DNA of 56,357 bases from JBOGED01 sp050743625 (GTDB lineage Bacteria; Actinomycetota; Nitriliruptoria; Euzebyales; Egibacteraceae): NCBI GenBank assembly GCA_050743625.1, contig JBOGED010000109.1, forward strand, positions 1 to 56,357, read 5' to 3'. The notes under the pieces are model-generated. The model ran no database searches and was not told the origin of the DNA. It worked only from the letters and a program-made list of their open reading frames with translations. Of this stretch, positions 8,633 to 16,689 are shown piece by piece. Both the position numbers and the translations under genes were made by a program. Within the stretch, counting starts at the first letter, position 1. Each line of letters opens with the position of its first letter.

Positions 8633-9594
8633 TACCCCGACTCCGTGACCCGCGTGGGTATCTCCAGAATCTGGCCAGGGTGAATAAGGTCCGGGTCCGG
8701 GCCGAGTACCTGCTTGTTCACCTCGTAGACCACGCGCCAGGTGCGGTCGACGTCGGCGTCCGACAGACTCGGCTCCAGCCGCTCGCCGATACGCCAGAGG
8801 CTGTCACCTGCCTGGACCTCGTAGGACCAACCGGCTGTCGGCGTTGCCTTGACATCCTGTCGATGATCCAGCGCTGGCGCCGCAACACGAGCCTGAGCCG
8901 GCGCCGCAGCCGGCGCCGCAGCCGGCGCCGCAACCTGCGTTGCAGCCGAAGCCGCAACCGGAGCCTGAGCGGGCGCTGCAACCGGCGCTGCAACTGGAGC
9001 CGGCGCCGCCTTTGAATCCGGAGCCGCAACCGGAGTTGGGGCTCCCATTGGATGTGGTGGCACCGCAACGTAGCCAGCGCTCGTGTCCATCGATGAGGGG
9101 AGCTCATCGGTCGCTTGAGCCTCCGCCTCGTCGCCATATTCGAGTCGTGGTGCCTCGGCGGGTGGATTGCCCGCGGCTTCGGGTCCTTCTCCCAATCCCG
9201 GTTCTTGTGGAGCGGTCTCGTCGAACGTCAACGGCTCGAAGGAGGAGCCGTCGATGGCAGAAGCAACTTCCTCCAGCCCAAGGCTCCCCAAAGCCTCGCT
9301 TGGAGGTGGCTGGTCCTCGGGGATGCCGGTGGCTGGCGCGGGTTGGTCCTCGGGGATCCCGGCAGCCGGTTGCACAGTGGACGCGCTCGCGGCCGCTGAG
9401 GGAGCGACGAGCAGCGCGCTCGCGACCCCGAGTGCCGCGGTCGTCCGCAACCGGGCTCCGTAGCGGGACCGGCTCGAGCTGGTCGGTGCTGGTAGTCCAG
9501 CGGCGACGATCCACTGTGCGCGAGAGACGCGAAGGGTGTGTTGGTAATCTCGCACCGCACGGCGCACGAGCGCCTCATGGGGCAAATAGGTCAC
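8632..9594 (-). CDS. LysM-domain membrane-anchored protein, first gene of the transfer operon
   Basis: The 320-residue protein has a basic N-terminal region, a hydrophobic segment near residues 52-70 that fits a membrane anchor or late signal peptide, a long low-complexity Ala/Pro/Val middle (about 70-245) and a C-terminal LysM domain (YEVQAGDSLWRIGERL to LIHPGQILEIP). LysM binds peptidoglycan, so the protein probably tethers the transfer apparatus to the cell wall. The GTG at 9594 is preceded by an excellent ribosome binding site (AAAGGAGG). The Ala/Pro middle is written in near-repeated GCCGGCGCCGCA units (8890-9010) and is expected to vary in length. Confidence 0.85.
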   Translation of the reverse strand: MTYLPHEALVRRAVRDYQHTLRVSRAQWIVAAGLPAPTSSSRSRYGARLRTTAALGVASALLVAPSAAASASTVQPAAGIPEDQPAPATGIPEDQPPPSEALGSLGLEEVASAIDGSSFEPLTFDETAPQEPGLGEGPEAAGNPPAEAPRLEYGDEAEAQATDELPSSMDTSAGYVAVPPHPMGAPTPVAAPDSKAAPAPVAAPVAAPAQAPVAASAATQVAAPAAAPAAAPAQARVAAPALDHRQDVKATPTAGWSYEVQAGDSLWRIGERLEPSLSDADVDRTWRVVYEVNKQVLGPDPDLIHPGQILEIPTRVTESG

Positions 9595-9660
9595 GCGCGC
9601 CTCCTTTACTCGTAATTGAAATGGCGCCTCAGCAGTGAACAGACTAGCCCTTACACAGAC

Positions 9661-9687
9661 TTTTGTACACTATGGATGTGAACAAAA
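9661..9687. promoter_or_regulatory. Operator-like palindrome upstream of the transfer operon
   Basis: TTTTGTACAC (9661-9670) and GTGAACAAAA (9678-9687) form a 10-bp dyad with one mismatch around a 7-base centre. It lies 67 bp upstream of the LysM gene start, in an AT-rich patch inside GC-rich DNA, where the promoter of the transfer operon should be. A directly repeated CTAGTGCG (9692-9699 and 9702-9709) flanks it. This is a good candidate repressor site; the repressor is not identified. Confidence 0.5.
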
Positions 9688-9701
9688 TTATCTAGTGCGG
9701 A

Positions 9702-10793
9702 CTAGTGCGCCCGGGGGTGCCTCTCCTGTGAGCGGAATCCGTCGGCGACCGAGGCGGCGAGATGGAGATAGGCGTCCCGGGTGGCCGGTGCGAGATCCTC
9801 CAGGGCGGTCCGTGCGCCGGTTTCGAGGTGTGTGTCCCAGGGAATGCGCACCACGGTCCGGACACGCTGCGCGAAGTGCCGCTCAATCGCGGGGAGGTTG
9901 ACGGGACCCATCCGTGGTGGGATACCGTTCATCACCACTACCGCGTCCTCGACAAGCCGGGCGTGCCCTCGATCGGCCAGCCAGGACAGCATTGCGCTGT
10001 TGGTTCGCGCGGCGTCGATGCTCGGGGCGGTCACCACGACGAGTTGGTCGGCGGTTTGGATGATTCCCTGGGTGAGAAGGCCGAGGCTTCCGGTGCCACA
10101 ATCGGCGAGGATGACGGTGAAGTACTGCCGCAGCGTGTCGAGGACTCGCAGGTAGTCCCGGGTTTCGAGGGTCCTCGACACGCGCGGGTCATCAGGCGAG
10201 GAGAGCACCTCAAGACGGCTCGTCGCCTGTGAGGTGAACAGCCGGATGTCCTGGTAACCGTGGACGCGGTCTCCGGCGAGGCCCGACAGCAGCTCGTTGA
10301 CTCCCGCCGCCGTCTCACGCTTGATCCGGTACGCCAGGCCAGCGGAGTCGGGGTTCGCGTCCAACGCGATCACACGGTCAGCTCGGAAGGCGGCAAAGGT
10401 ATGCCCGAGGTTGGCCGCGGTGGTCGTCTTCCCCACGCCTCCTTTGCTCGAGACGACCGCGATGACACGGCTGCCGTCGACGGATCGGGTGAGGCAGCTG
10501 ACCAGATGGCGGGCCCGAAGCTCAGATTGGCTCGGCCCTGGGCGGACCACTCCACCCGTAATTTGGGACAACCAACGACGCCAACCCTGCGATGGCAGGT
10601 GGCTCGCGCGGCGGGTGGGTGTGCGCTCGTCCTGCGGCCTGGCCCGGCGCGATGGTTGGGGGTCCCGCCGAGGATGCCGGGGTGAGCGCTCATCCCTTCC
10701 ATGCGGTGGATCGGTCTCGGCCCAGGTCGGTGGCCCGGTGTGCGTGAAGCGTTGTGTCCCTCCCTGAGCCGGTGGGCCCGCGTGGTCAGCCAC
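9702..10793 (-). CDS. MinD/ParA-like P-loop ATPase
   Basis: A 363-residue protein with a basic, Pro-rich N-terminal 90 residues and a ParA/MinD ATPase domain. The deviant Walker A VVSSKGGVGKTTTAANL lies near residue 118 and is followed by IALDANPDSAGLA (Walker A' Asp) and VILADCGTGSLG (Walker B). Family members dimerise on ATP and position plasmids, septa or, as with VirC1, relaxosomes and conjugation machinery. With no ParB-like partner here and a place directly before the transfer operon, a role in polar recruitment of transfer DNA is more likely than partition. This is inferred from context. The GTG at 10793 has AGAGGTGG upstream. Confidence 0.8.
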   Translation of the reverse strand: MADHAGPPAQGGTQRFTHTGPPTWAETDPPHGRDERSPRHPRRDPQPSRRARPQDERTPTRRASHLPSQGWRRWLSQITGGVVRPGPSQSELRARHLVSCLTRSVDGSRVIAVVSSKGGVGKTTTAANLGHTFAAFRADRVIALDANPDSAGLAYRIKRETAAGVNELLSGLAGDRVHGYQDIRLFTSQATSRLEVLSSPDDPRVSRTLETRDYLRVLDTLRQYFTVILADCGTGSLGLLTQGIIQTADQLVVVTAPSIDAARTNSAMLSWLADRGHARLVEDAVVVMNGIPPRMGPVNLPAIERHFAQRVRTVVRIPWDTHLETGARTALEDLAPATRDAYLHLAASVADGFRSQERHPRAH

Positions 10794-10884
10794 GGCGCAC
10801 CCACCTCTTGCCTGAGTTGATTACGTGGAGCATGCCTTCAGAATGCCCCTTAACGCCCCTTGGATCGCGGATCTTCGACGGCGC

Positions 10885-11475
10885 CTAGTCGTGGAGGTGG
10901 GCGGGAACGGCGCCTTTGACTCGGCGCAAGAGCACCACAAGGGTGGAGAGCTCGCGAGTGGTCAAGTCCTCGAACAGGGCTTGTTGTTCGCGATAGTGGT
11001 CCTCGAAGGCCCCTTCGAGCGCCGACTGCCCCGCTGGCGTAAGCGAGACGATCACGCGCCGGCGGTCATCGGGATGAGGCATCCGCTCGATCAACAGTTT
11101 CGTCTGCAACGTGTCGAGGAGCCCTGTGATCGACGGACGGCTGACCAGCAGCCGCTCGGCAAGCTGGCAAGGCTCGAGCGTGTGGCCGGGGGTGTTGTGA
11201 AGGGCCATCAGCACGTTGAAGGCGCTTGGAGACAGGCCGAAAGGCCGTAAGGCCTCAGCCTGCCCGTTGGCCGCGGCGTTGAATGCTCGGCTAAGCCAGA
11301 TGAGCGCTTGCATGAGCAGGGGGTCACATTGTGGCCACGTCTGCTGCTGCAGGGCGATCCTCTTTCGCTCCAGCGAATGCGTCCCGGGGGCGACCTGTCC
11401 CGCCGGGATTGCGGGAAGCTCATCCAGCTGAGTCAACCTGCGCTCCTCACTCAAGGTAACCGCCGCCTCACTCAA
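10885..11475 (-). CDS. MarR-family transcriptional regulator
   Basis: A 196-residue winged-helix regulator. The domain runs from about residue 50 to 185: helix bundle (LMQALIWLSRAFNAA), helix-turn-helix (CQLAERLLVSRPSITGLLDTLQ) and the wing with the family signature HPDDRRRVIVSLTPAG. MarR proteins bind palindromes as dimers and are released by small ligands. The first 45 residues are extra to the usual family length and lack features. It could regulate itself or the neighbouring SH3 and hydrolase genes, all on the same strand; nothing ties it to the transfer operon. Confidence 0.85.
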   Translation of the reverse strand: MSEAAVTLSEERRLTQLDELPAIPAGQVAPGTHSLERKRIALQQQTWPQCDPLLMQALIWLSRAFNAAANGQAEALRPFGLSPSAFNVLMALHNTPGHTLEPCQLAERLLVSRPSITGLLDTLQTKLLIERMPHPDDRRRVIVSLTPAGQSALEGAFEDHYREQQALFEDLTTRELSTLVVLLRRVKGAVPAHLHD

Positions 11476-11537
11476 TCAGGAAAAACGCAGTCTAGCCACA
11501 CCACGGGCATGGGAAACGGGAGAAAGGGTGAGCTTTC

Positions 11538-11762
11538 CTACGCGCTGGGGATCACTTTGGCCGCCAGCAGGTCGGCCTCTGGGATCTCCTCGACGCGGCC
11601 ATCCCGCCGCTCGACCCGGAGAACGCCCTTATCCCATGAGCGCAGGACGCCAAGGACGTCGGTGGTCGAGGGTTGGCCTTCTGGAGCGTGCGTGCGGGTC
11701 CTGATCGTCACGCGCTGGCCGACGTCAGCGGGCGTGATTCTCACGGTATATCGGCCGCGCAT
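11538..11762 (-). CDS. Stand-alone SH3-like domain of the Rv0428c type
   Basis: This 74-residue protein (ITPADVGQRVTIRTRT, TDVLGVLRSWDKG, EIPEADLLAAKVIP) looks like the N-terminal SH3-like domain that precedes the GNAT domain in actinobacterial Rv0428c-type acetyltransferases. Here it ends after the domain and no acetyltransferase follows: the next gene downstream is MarR, the next upstream a hydrolase whose stop lies only 6 bp away. It may be a genuine single-domain protein or the remnant of a split gene. The function is unknown. Confidence 0.6.
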   Translation of the reverse strand: MRGRYTVRITPADVGQRVTIRTRTHAPEGQPSTTDVLGVLRSWDKGVLRVERRDGRVEEIPEADLLAAKVIPSA

Positions 11763-11768
11763 GGCGTC

Positions 11769-12497
11769 TCACTCGCCGGACTTGCGGCGGAGGGCTCGGG
11801 ACACGACGTCCGCCACCTCATCGTCACGATCGGCCATGAAGTGGTCGGCGCCGGGCACGACGTGAACGACATCGGGATCAAGAACGGCCACCGAGCCCGG
11901 AGGGTACAGCTGGTCGAACTCCCCGACGATGACCGAGCGGTGCGCCCGCCATCCTGGTAACGCGCGGTACGGAGGGTCGGTGATCGCAAGGGCGTTCAGG
12001 CGCCGCGTGGGTGGGCCGATGCCTATCCAGTCAGTCACCGGGGCTTCGTGCTCTGCGAGGAGCAGTCCCACGAGGGCGCCGAAGCTCCAGCCGACCACAG
12101 CCAGCCGGCCTTCGGCGTCAGGCCTTGGACTGCAATCGGTCGCCTTCTCAAGGAATGACAGCGCGCCGAGGGCGTCGAATACCTCGCCGGAGCCGTCAGT
12201 GCTCTCACCCTCGGACGCTCCCATACCGCGGAAATTTACTCGCAGCACCGTCCAACCTTCGGACGACAACCGCGTCGCGACCCGCAAGAGAAGCCACGTT
12301 TCCATGCTGCCGCCGAACATCGGGTGAGGGGGGAGCAGCAGGCACGCTCCGCCCGCCGCAGTCCCAGGGGCGGGACAGTGCAGCTGGCCCTCCAGGCGGA
12401 GCGCAGGCTCCCCTGAGGATGTGAAGGTGACGTGTGAGGGTTGGGGCATTACGCTTGTGGCGAAACGGAGTCCTGATGTTCGAGACTCATCATTCAA
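11769..12497 (-). CDS. Alpha/beta hydrolase
   Basis: A 242-residue hydrolase of the short, lid-less alpha/beta type. The oxyanion strand is LLLPPHPMFGGSMET, the nucleophile elbow is VVGWSFGALVG (catalytic Ser), the acid is probably the Asp in VGEFDQLYPP and the catalytic His is in GADHFMADRD. The HPxFGG and NFRGMGASEG motifs are those of the family often described as dienelactone-hydrolase-like or COG2945. The substrate is unknown. An internal ATG at 12449 (MPQPSHV) is an equally plausible start since the first 16 residues add nothing recognisable. It is probably transcribed with the SH3 protein. Confidence 0.85.
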   Translation of the reverse strand: MNDESRTSGLRFATSVMPQPSHVTFTSSGEPALRLEGQLHCPAPGTAAGGACLLLPPHPMFGGSMETWLLLRVATRLSSEGWTVLRVNFRGMGASEGESTDGSGEVFDALGALSFLEKATDCSPRPDAEGRLAVVGWSFGALVGLLLAEHEAPVTDWIGIGPPTRRLNALAITDPPYRALPGWRAHRSVIVGEFDQLYPPGSVAVLDPDVVHVVPGADHFMADRDDEVADVVSRALRRKSGE

Positions 12498-12564
12498 CGT
12501 GCATCAGCCGCGGCCGAGGGTGTACCACCGTCACCCGTAGCCCGGTCGCGTGGAGGAGCAAGGG

Positions 12565-12885
12565 ATGACGTACACCATCGCAGAGCCCTGCATCGATGTG
12601 AAGGACAGGGCCTGCATCGAGGAATGCCCGGTGGACTGCATCTACGAGGGTGACCGGATGCTGTACATCCATCCGGACGAATGCGTGGACTGCGGCGCAT
12701 GCGAGCCCGCATGCCCTGTCGAGGCGATCTTCTACGAAGATGACGTCCCTGCCGAATGGCAAGAGTTCACACCGATCAACGCCGAGTACTTCGAGGACTC
12801 CATCACCGGTCTGGGCTCTCCAGGTGGCGCGGCCAAAGTCGGGCCGTCCGGGCTCGACCACCCCAAAGTAGCGGGTTGGTCGTAG
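12565..12885 (+). CDS. fdxA: 7Fe ferredoxin
   Basis: A 106-residue ferredoxin of the actinobacterial FdxA type, which carries one [3Fe-4S] and one [4Fe-4S] cluster and donates electrons to cytochromes P450 and other oxidoreductases. The cysteines are in CIDVKDRACIEECPVDCI and CVDCGACEPACPVEAI, with the family continuation FYEDDVPAEWQ. The ATG at 12565 is chosen because GGAGGA precedes it and the protein then starts MTYTIAEPC as in relatives; an upstream ATG would add five residues. It is divergent from the hydrolase, so the 68-bp gap holds promoters for both. A terminator follows. Confidence 0.95.
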   Translation: MTYTIAEPCIDVKDRACIEECPVDCIYEGDRMLYIHPDECVDCGACEPACPVEAIFYEDDVPAEWQEFTPINAEYFEDSITGLGSPGGAAKVGPSGLDHPKVAGWS

Positions 12886-12898
12886 GCGTCGCTCACCC

Positions 12899-12925
12899 GA
12901 AGGCCCGCCAGGACGCGGGGCCTTC
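12899..12925 (+). terminator. Terminator of the ferredoxin gene
   Basis: GAAGGCCC (12899-12906) pairs perfectly with GGGCCTTC (12918-12925) around an 11-base loop and is followed by TTCGT. It lies 14 bp after the ferredoxin stop codon. Confidence 0.75.
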
Positions 12926-12944
12926 TTCGTGGAACCCTAACTCC

Positions 12945-13122
12945 GACTTAGTGGTCCCATCCGTAAATCCGTTGGTATTCGGACGGCCGCGCATCCCCGC
13001 TCGCGGCGTTGCGCCTCGCTTACATATGAGCCTTGCGGATATGCGCACTCGGCGCGCCTTGCGTGCAGGGCGCAGTGCCGCCCTCGATACGTAACGATAT
13101 TTCCGGAAGGGACCACTAAGTC
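12945..13122. mobile_element. 178-bp MITE-like palindromic element
   Basis: GACTTAGTGGTCCC at 12945-12958 is matched perfectly, inverted, at 13109-13122. The similarity continues inward with mismatches for roughly another 25 bp and weakly to the centre, so the whole 178 bp could fold into one long imperfect hairpin. There is no open reading frame of interest. This is the form of a non-autonomous MITE. No target-site duplication is evident (flanks AACTCC and AGACAA). Confidence 0.55.
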
Positions 13123-13174
13123 AGACAAAACGTAACGTTATTCCCTTCCTAGGGCTCCTCTGTGGTTGAGATCT

Positions 13175-13240
13175 TCACAGTTGTGACAAGTTCACACGCT
13201 GTGACGGGCTTCACGCAACGTGAGCAAGACGCAAGTTGCG
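13175..13240. promoter_or_regulatory. Three tandem TCAC/GTGA dyads plus a fourth palindrome
   Basis: Three perfect dyads lie in phase-like succession: TCACA-GT-TGTGA (13175-13186), TCACA-CGC-TGTGA (13192-13204) and TCACG-CAA-CGTGA (13211-13223), followed by CGCAA-G-TTGCG (13230-13240). This resembles a clustered operator. It lies between the convergent ferredoxin and MerR genes, where no obvious gene would use it. The rest of 13123-13362 holds nothing I can support. Confidence 0.45.
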
Positions 13241-13362
13241 TGGAGTATCCGCGCGGAATCGCGCCGATCCTCCACACACCGACCCGCTCGCCCCAACCGC
13301 CGGGCTCGGGGGTCCGATGTGCGGTCCGGCGTTAAAGGAATTTCGGCGACGGGCCATTAGCC

Positions 13363-14155
13363 TTAGCTCAGCCTCTGATCCGCGTAGACCGCCATCGCAT
13401 CACGCAGGTAGGTCACCAGGGCGTCGTTGCCTTGGCCGATAGCCTGACGGAAGCGTTCGTCATCGACGTACATCTGCCCGAGGCCCCGGTAGGCCTCGGC
13501 GTTGGGCGTCCAGAACAGGTTGATGACCTGGAAGTGCAGGTCGACCAGCTCCTGTACTCGCTCGTCGGACGCGGGCGCGCCCTCGGCCAGCAAGGGCGCT
13601 AGGCCCTCGTGCACGCGGCTGTAGCCGCTGCGTGCCTTCTCGGCGTCATCCGGACCAGGCTCCCATGCGCCTATAGGCGTCGTCGACCGCGTCGCCGCCC
13701 CAGCGCTCACGCGCCTCCGCCTCATATGGGTTGTGCTCGAAGCCCTCGAACATGGTCTCGAGCGCCATCTCTTCTCCTTTTTCGAGGTCGGTGATCGTGC
13801 GGTCGACGGTGTGCGCGAGGCGTGCGAGCCGCTCCTGCTCGGCGACCAGCCAGTCGCGGTGGTGGCGCAGGACCTCCACCGTGGTGTGGCGGCTCTGCTG
13901 CTCCATGATCTCGGCGATCGCGGCCAGTCCCAGCCCCAGGTCACGCAGCAGCAGGATCCGTTGCAGCCGCAACAGCTGCTCCTGCTCGTAGTAGCGCCAC
14001 CCGTTGTCCGCCACCCAGGCGGGCGGCAGCAGACCGATCGCGTCGTAGTGCCGCAGCGTCCGGGACGTCACCCCGGACACCCGCGCCACCTCCGCGATCG
14101 ACCAGGCCAAGCGCTCGCACCCCTCTCTCCGCACCGCCATCCTGGGCCGGTCCAC
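13363..14155 (-). pseudogene. TipA-type MerR regulator broken by a frameshift
   Basis: Two overlapping frames together give a TipAL-like regulator. The first (14155 to 13646) holds the MerR DNA-binding domain (SIAEVARVSGVTSRTLRHYDAIGLLPP), the coiled coil and the start of the TipAS antibiotic-binding domain (MFEGFEHNPYEAEARERWG). It then reaches a TGA at 13646. The rest of TipAS continues in another frame (PDDAEKARSGYSRVHEG to YADQRLS, stop at 13363). The break lies near 13650-13665 and needs a single-base change. TipA regulators activate their targets when thiopeptide-like drugs bind TipAS. Either the gene is recently dead or the sequence has an error here. A TTG at 14110 could be the true start. 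Confidence 0.8.
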
Positions 14156-14342
14156 CCGACCCAGAGACCACCGTAGACCTTGAACTTCAACCTTGATATG
14201 CGCAAGAGCGGGGCCTTCCCGCGCAGAGGTTTGCGGGAAAGCCGGCGCTCCACGTCAGGCACCCGCCGAGTGAGGGCATCTTCCCGCGTCCATCGCAGAA
14301 AATCTGGAAGCCATTTGGTCGCGCGGCAGCTGATGGCTTGCG

Positions 14343-14972
14343 TCAGCCCCCGTCGCGGGCGAGTTCGCCCAGCGCGTCCTGTATGTCCGACACCGCCGTA
14401 GCCGCGCGCCATAAGTGGTCCTCGGGTGACTGGTCGTAGGCTTTGTGTTCTCTGCGCCACCCGTAGTCCCAGTAGTGGGTGAGGACTTCGCGGAGGTGGC
14501 GGCGTGAGACCGCCAGCTCCTCACGCAGCTGGTTGCTGAGCTCCTCCGTCGATGGCTCGACCACCGCGAGCTCCCCGAGCCGCCGGCTGCGCAGACCCTC
14601 GATCACGTTCGCGTCGAGTCCCGCGTCGGCGGACCAGTACCGCACAAGCCGCCGGTGCTCGTGGTTCCATACCGGCCACAGCAGCGGTCGATAGCACCAT
14701 CGCATTGGGCGCTTGCCCAACCGCAGCTGCCCGCCGATCCACTCGCCGTGCGGGTTCCGTGCCAACCATGGGACCTCCTCGGTCGGCACGTCCAACACGA
14801 GCACGACTGAACCGGCATCAAGCGAGTCGGTCAAACCGAGTAGGTCACCGGAAACCCACAGCTGCTCCAGCGGCCATCCGATGTTGGTCTGACGCAGGCC
14901 GAGCCGCTCTGTGGCGACCTCTGCCATCTCAATCAGATGTCTGATCGCGGTCGATCGTTTCACGCGCCACAT
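14343..14972 (-). CDS. Uncharacterised actinobacterial protein (DUF7711-like)
   Basis: A 209-residue protein starting at the ATG at 14972 (MWRVKRSTAIRHL); the longer open frame upstream is low-quality shadow sequence. It contains blocks I associate with an actinobacterial family of unknown function: WPLEQLWVSGDLL, VPTEEVPWLARNPHGEW, KRPMRWCYRPLLWPVWNHEHRR and the C-terminal HYWDYGWRREHKAYDQSPEDHLWRA, each quoted only to its core. No catalytic motif or membrane segment is visible. The family number is from memory and should be checked. Confidence 0.65.
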   Translation of the reverse strand: MWRVKRSTAIRHLIEMAEVATERLGLRQTNIGWPLEQLWVSGDLLGLTDSLDAGSVVLVLDVPTEEVPWLARNPHGEWIGGQLRLGKRPMRWCYRPLLWPVWNHEHRRLVRYWSADAGLDANVIEGLRSRRLGELAVVEPSTEELSNQLREELAVSRRHLREVLTHYWDYGWRREHKAYDQSPEDHLWRAATAVSDIQDALGELARDGG

Positions 14973-15065
14973 TGTGACAGATGGCGGCTCCCACGCGGCC
15001 CCGGCACCGTGCGTGTGCACGAGTGAGCCATGCGATCCGCATGGTCGACTGGTGACTGCGGGGTA

Positions 15066-15505
15066 GGCCTTGCGCGCCGCCGCTACGGCCAGTCGAGGCC
15101 GTCCGGGGAGTGTCGCTGCAGATCTGGCGGGGTGAGCTGTTCGCGCCTGCTTGGCGCCAACGGAGCAGGCGAGACCACCATGATCGAGGTGCTTGAGGGT
15201 TGCAGCGACCCACTGCCGGGACCCGATTCGCGACCGCGCCGCGGTCCGCCCGCGCGCCGGGGTGATGCTGCAGAGCGGCGGCTTCACCGGCTCGCTGACC
15301 GTTCGCGAGACCGTCGAGGTCTGGCGCTCGCTGACCTCCCGGCCGCGGCCGACGAAAGAGGTCCTCGGGAAGGTCGGGCTCTATGACCGCCTCGGGGGTA
15401 GCGGTTGAGCAGCTTTCCGGCCGGAGGGGGCGCGCCGGCTTGGCGCTCACTGGCCGTGCTCGGCCTCGCGCGTGGCGTGATTCTTCTCGATGCGCTTCGC
15501 TGTGA
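15066..15505 (+). pseudogene. Decayed ABC-transporter ATPase (ABC-2/drug export type)
   Basis: Pieces of one ATPase appear in three frames in the right order: ARRRYG (15070), VEAVRGVSLQIWRGELFA (15095), LLGANGAGETTMIEVLEG (15150), VMLQSGGFTGSLTVRETVEVWRSL (15262) given here only in part, and VEQLSG with an eroded signature (15404-15505). At least three frameshifts separate them, the Walker A Lys is replaced by Glu (GAGETT), and Walker B is gone. It is clearly dead. No permease gene was recognised downstream; 15506-15747 holds nothing I can support. Confidence 0.8.
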
Positions 15506-15747
15506 CGCGACTGCCGCTGCCCGGGTTCGAGACCGTTGCCGCGCTGGTGGGCAGGCTGGCGGCGATTGGATTTATCGTGCGCCACGGGCATCCCCATCGA
15601 CCTCGGAAGGAACAACCCCTATCGGGGACCGCGGACGCGATCCAATGGAGGATCGTCATCGCCGCGATTGCAACGCGGCGCCCGCATTCTGGATCGCGAT
15701 CAAAGGCCGGCAGGACGCGCGGTCACGCTCGGCGCAGCGACGGCCGA

Positions 15748-16620
15748 TCAGGGCGAGAGCATTTCGACGAGGAGCTCGGTGAGTCGACTCGTGTAGGTGC
15801 CGCTGGGATCGAGGGGCGGCACGAGATCGGCAACGCTGAGTCCGATGAGCCCGGGACCGGCGAGTACGGAGCGGAGAAGGGAGGCGAGCTCCTCCCAGTC
15901 GATGCCGCCGCTCTGGGGATAGGTGACCGCCGGGAGGACCGCCTCATCCAGGACGTCGACGTCGAGGTGGACCCAATAGCGGCCGATCTCACCGACTCGC
16001 TCAGCGACGTCCGCGCCAACTACGGTCGCGCCACGCCTCCTCAGCTCGTCCGCTGAGATCCTCGCGGCCCGCTTGTCGACGACACGCTCCTCGATGCCGT
16101 CGCTGGACCGGTAGCCAACGGCGATGACGTCGTCGGGACTGACGGTCGGTGGGGGACCGGCCAGGTCGACGAGTCCAACGGGACCGTGCCCGTAGCTGAT
16201 GGCGAGGTCCATGTCGGCGCACTCGCCGGTCGGTGATGTGCTGCCATCCAGACAGTCGAGGTGGCCGTCCAGGAATGCCAGACCAACGCGGCCTATGCTG
16301 AGGCGGGCGCCTGCCAGAGCACCGATGAGGAAGCTGCAGTCGCCGCCAACCACCAACGGCCGCAACCCGTCGGCGAGCACGCCGCTGACCTGATCCCGGA
16401 CCCGTTCGCACGCGCGGCGGACCTGAGCGAAGCCGACGATCCCTGTCGCCGGATCGCGACGCGTGTCGGTCAGGAGCGCATGGACATCGCCCCGATCCTC
16501 AATCCCCAGATTCCCGACGAGTCCCGCCGAGCGCAGGGCAGCAGGGCCTCGTTCCTCGCCTCGATTCATGGCAGAGCAATCCAGCGGCGATCCAAGCAGC
16601 GCCCAGCGCACCTCACTCAT
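15748..16620 (-). CDS. Arginase/agmatinase-family (ureohydrolase) protein
   Basis: A 290-residue ureohydrolase-fold protein. The metal-binding blocks are in order: GGDCS (usually GGDHS), LDGHLDCLD (usually DAHxD) and HLDVDVLD (DxD). The third and fourth metal ligands are kept but the first His ligand is Cys and the second block has Gly for Ala. Ureohydrolases cleave arginine, agmatine or guanidino acids to urea; with these changes the substrate is uncertain. The ATG at 16620 is preferred because relatives start near MSEVRWALLGSPLD and it follows a G-rich stretch; an upstream start at 16683 is open. Confidence 0.8.
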   Translation of the reverse strand: MSEVRWALLGSPLDCSAMNRGEERGPAALRSAGLVGNLGIEDRGDVHALLTDTRRDPATGIVGFAQVRRACERVRDQVSGVLADGLRPLVVGGDCSFLIGALAGARLSIGRVGLAFLDGHLDCLDGSTSPTGECADMDLAISYGHGPVGLVDLAGPPPTVSPDDVIAVGYRSSDGIEERVVDKRAARISADELRRRGATVVGADVAERVGEIGRYWVHLDVDVLDEAVLPAVTYPQSGGIDWEELASLLRSVLAGPGLIGLSVADLVPPLDPSGTYTSRLTELLVEMLSP

Positions 16621-16689
16621 CGCAACCCACCCACAAAGGCCCGGACCCGAAATACCATTGTTGAGGCGATTCCGAGGATCCAAGAGTCC

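Noticed and set aside
15490..15760. Permease partner of the decayed ABC ATPase
   Set aside because: The frame lacks the hydrophobic segments expected of an ABC-2 permease.
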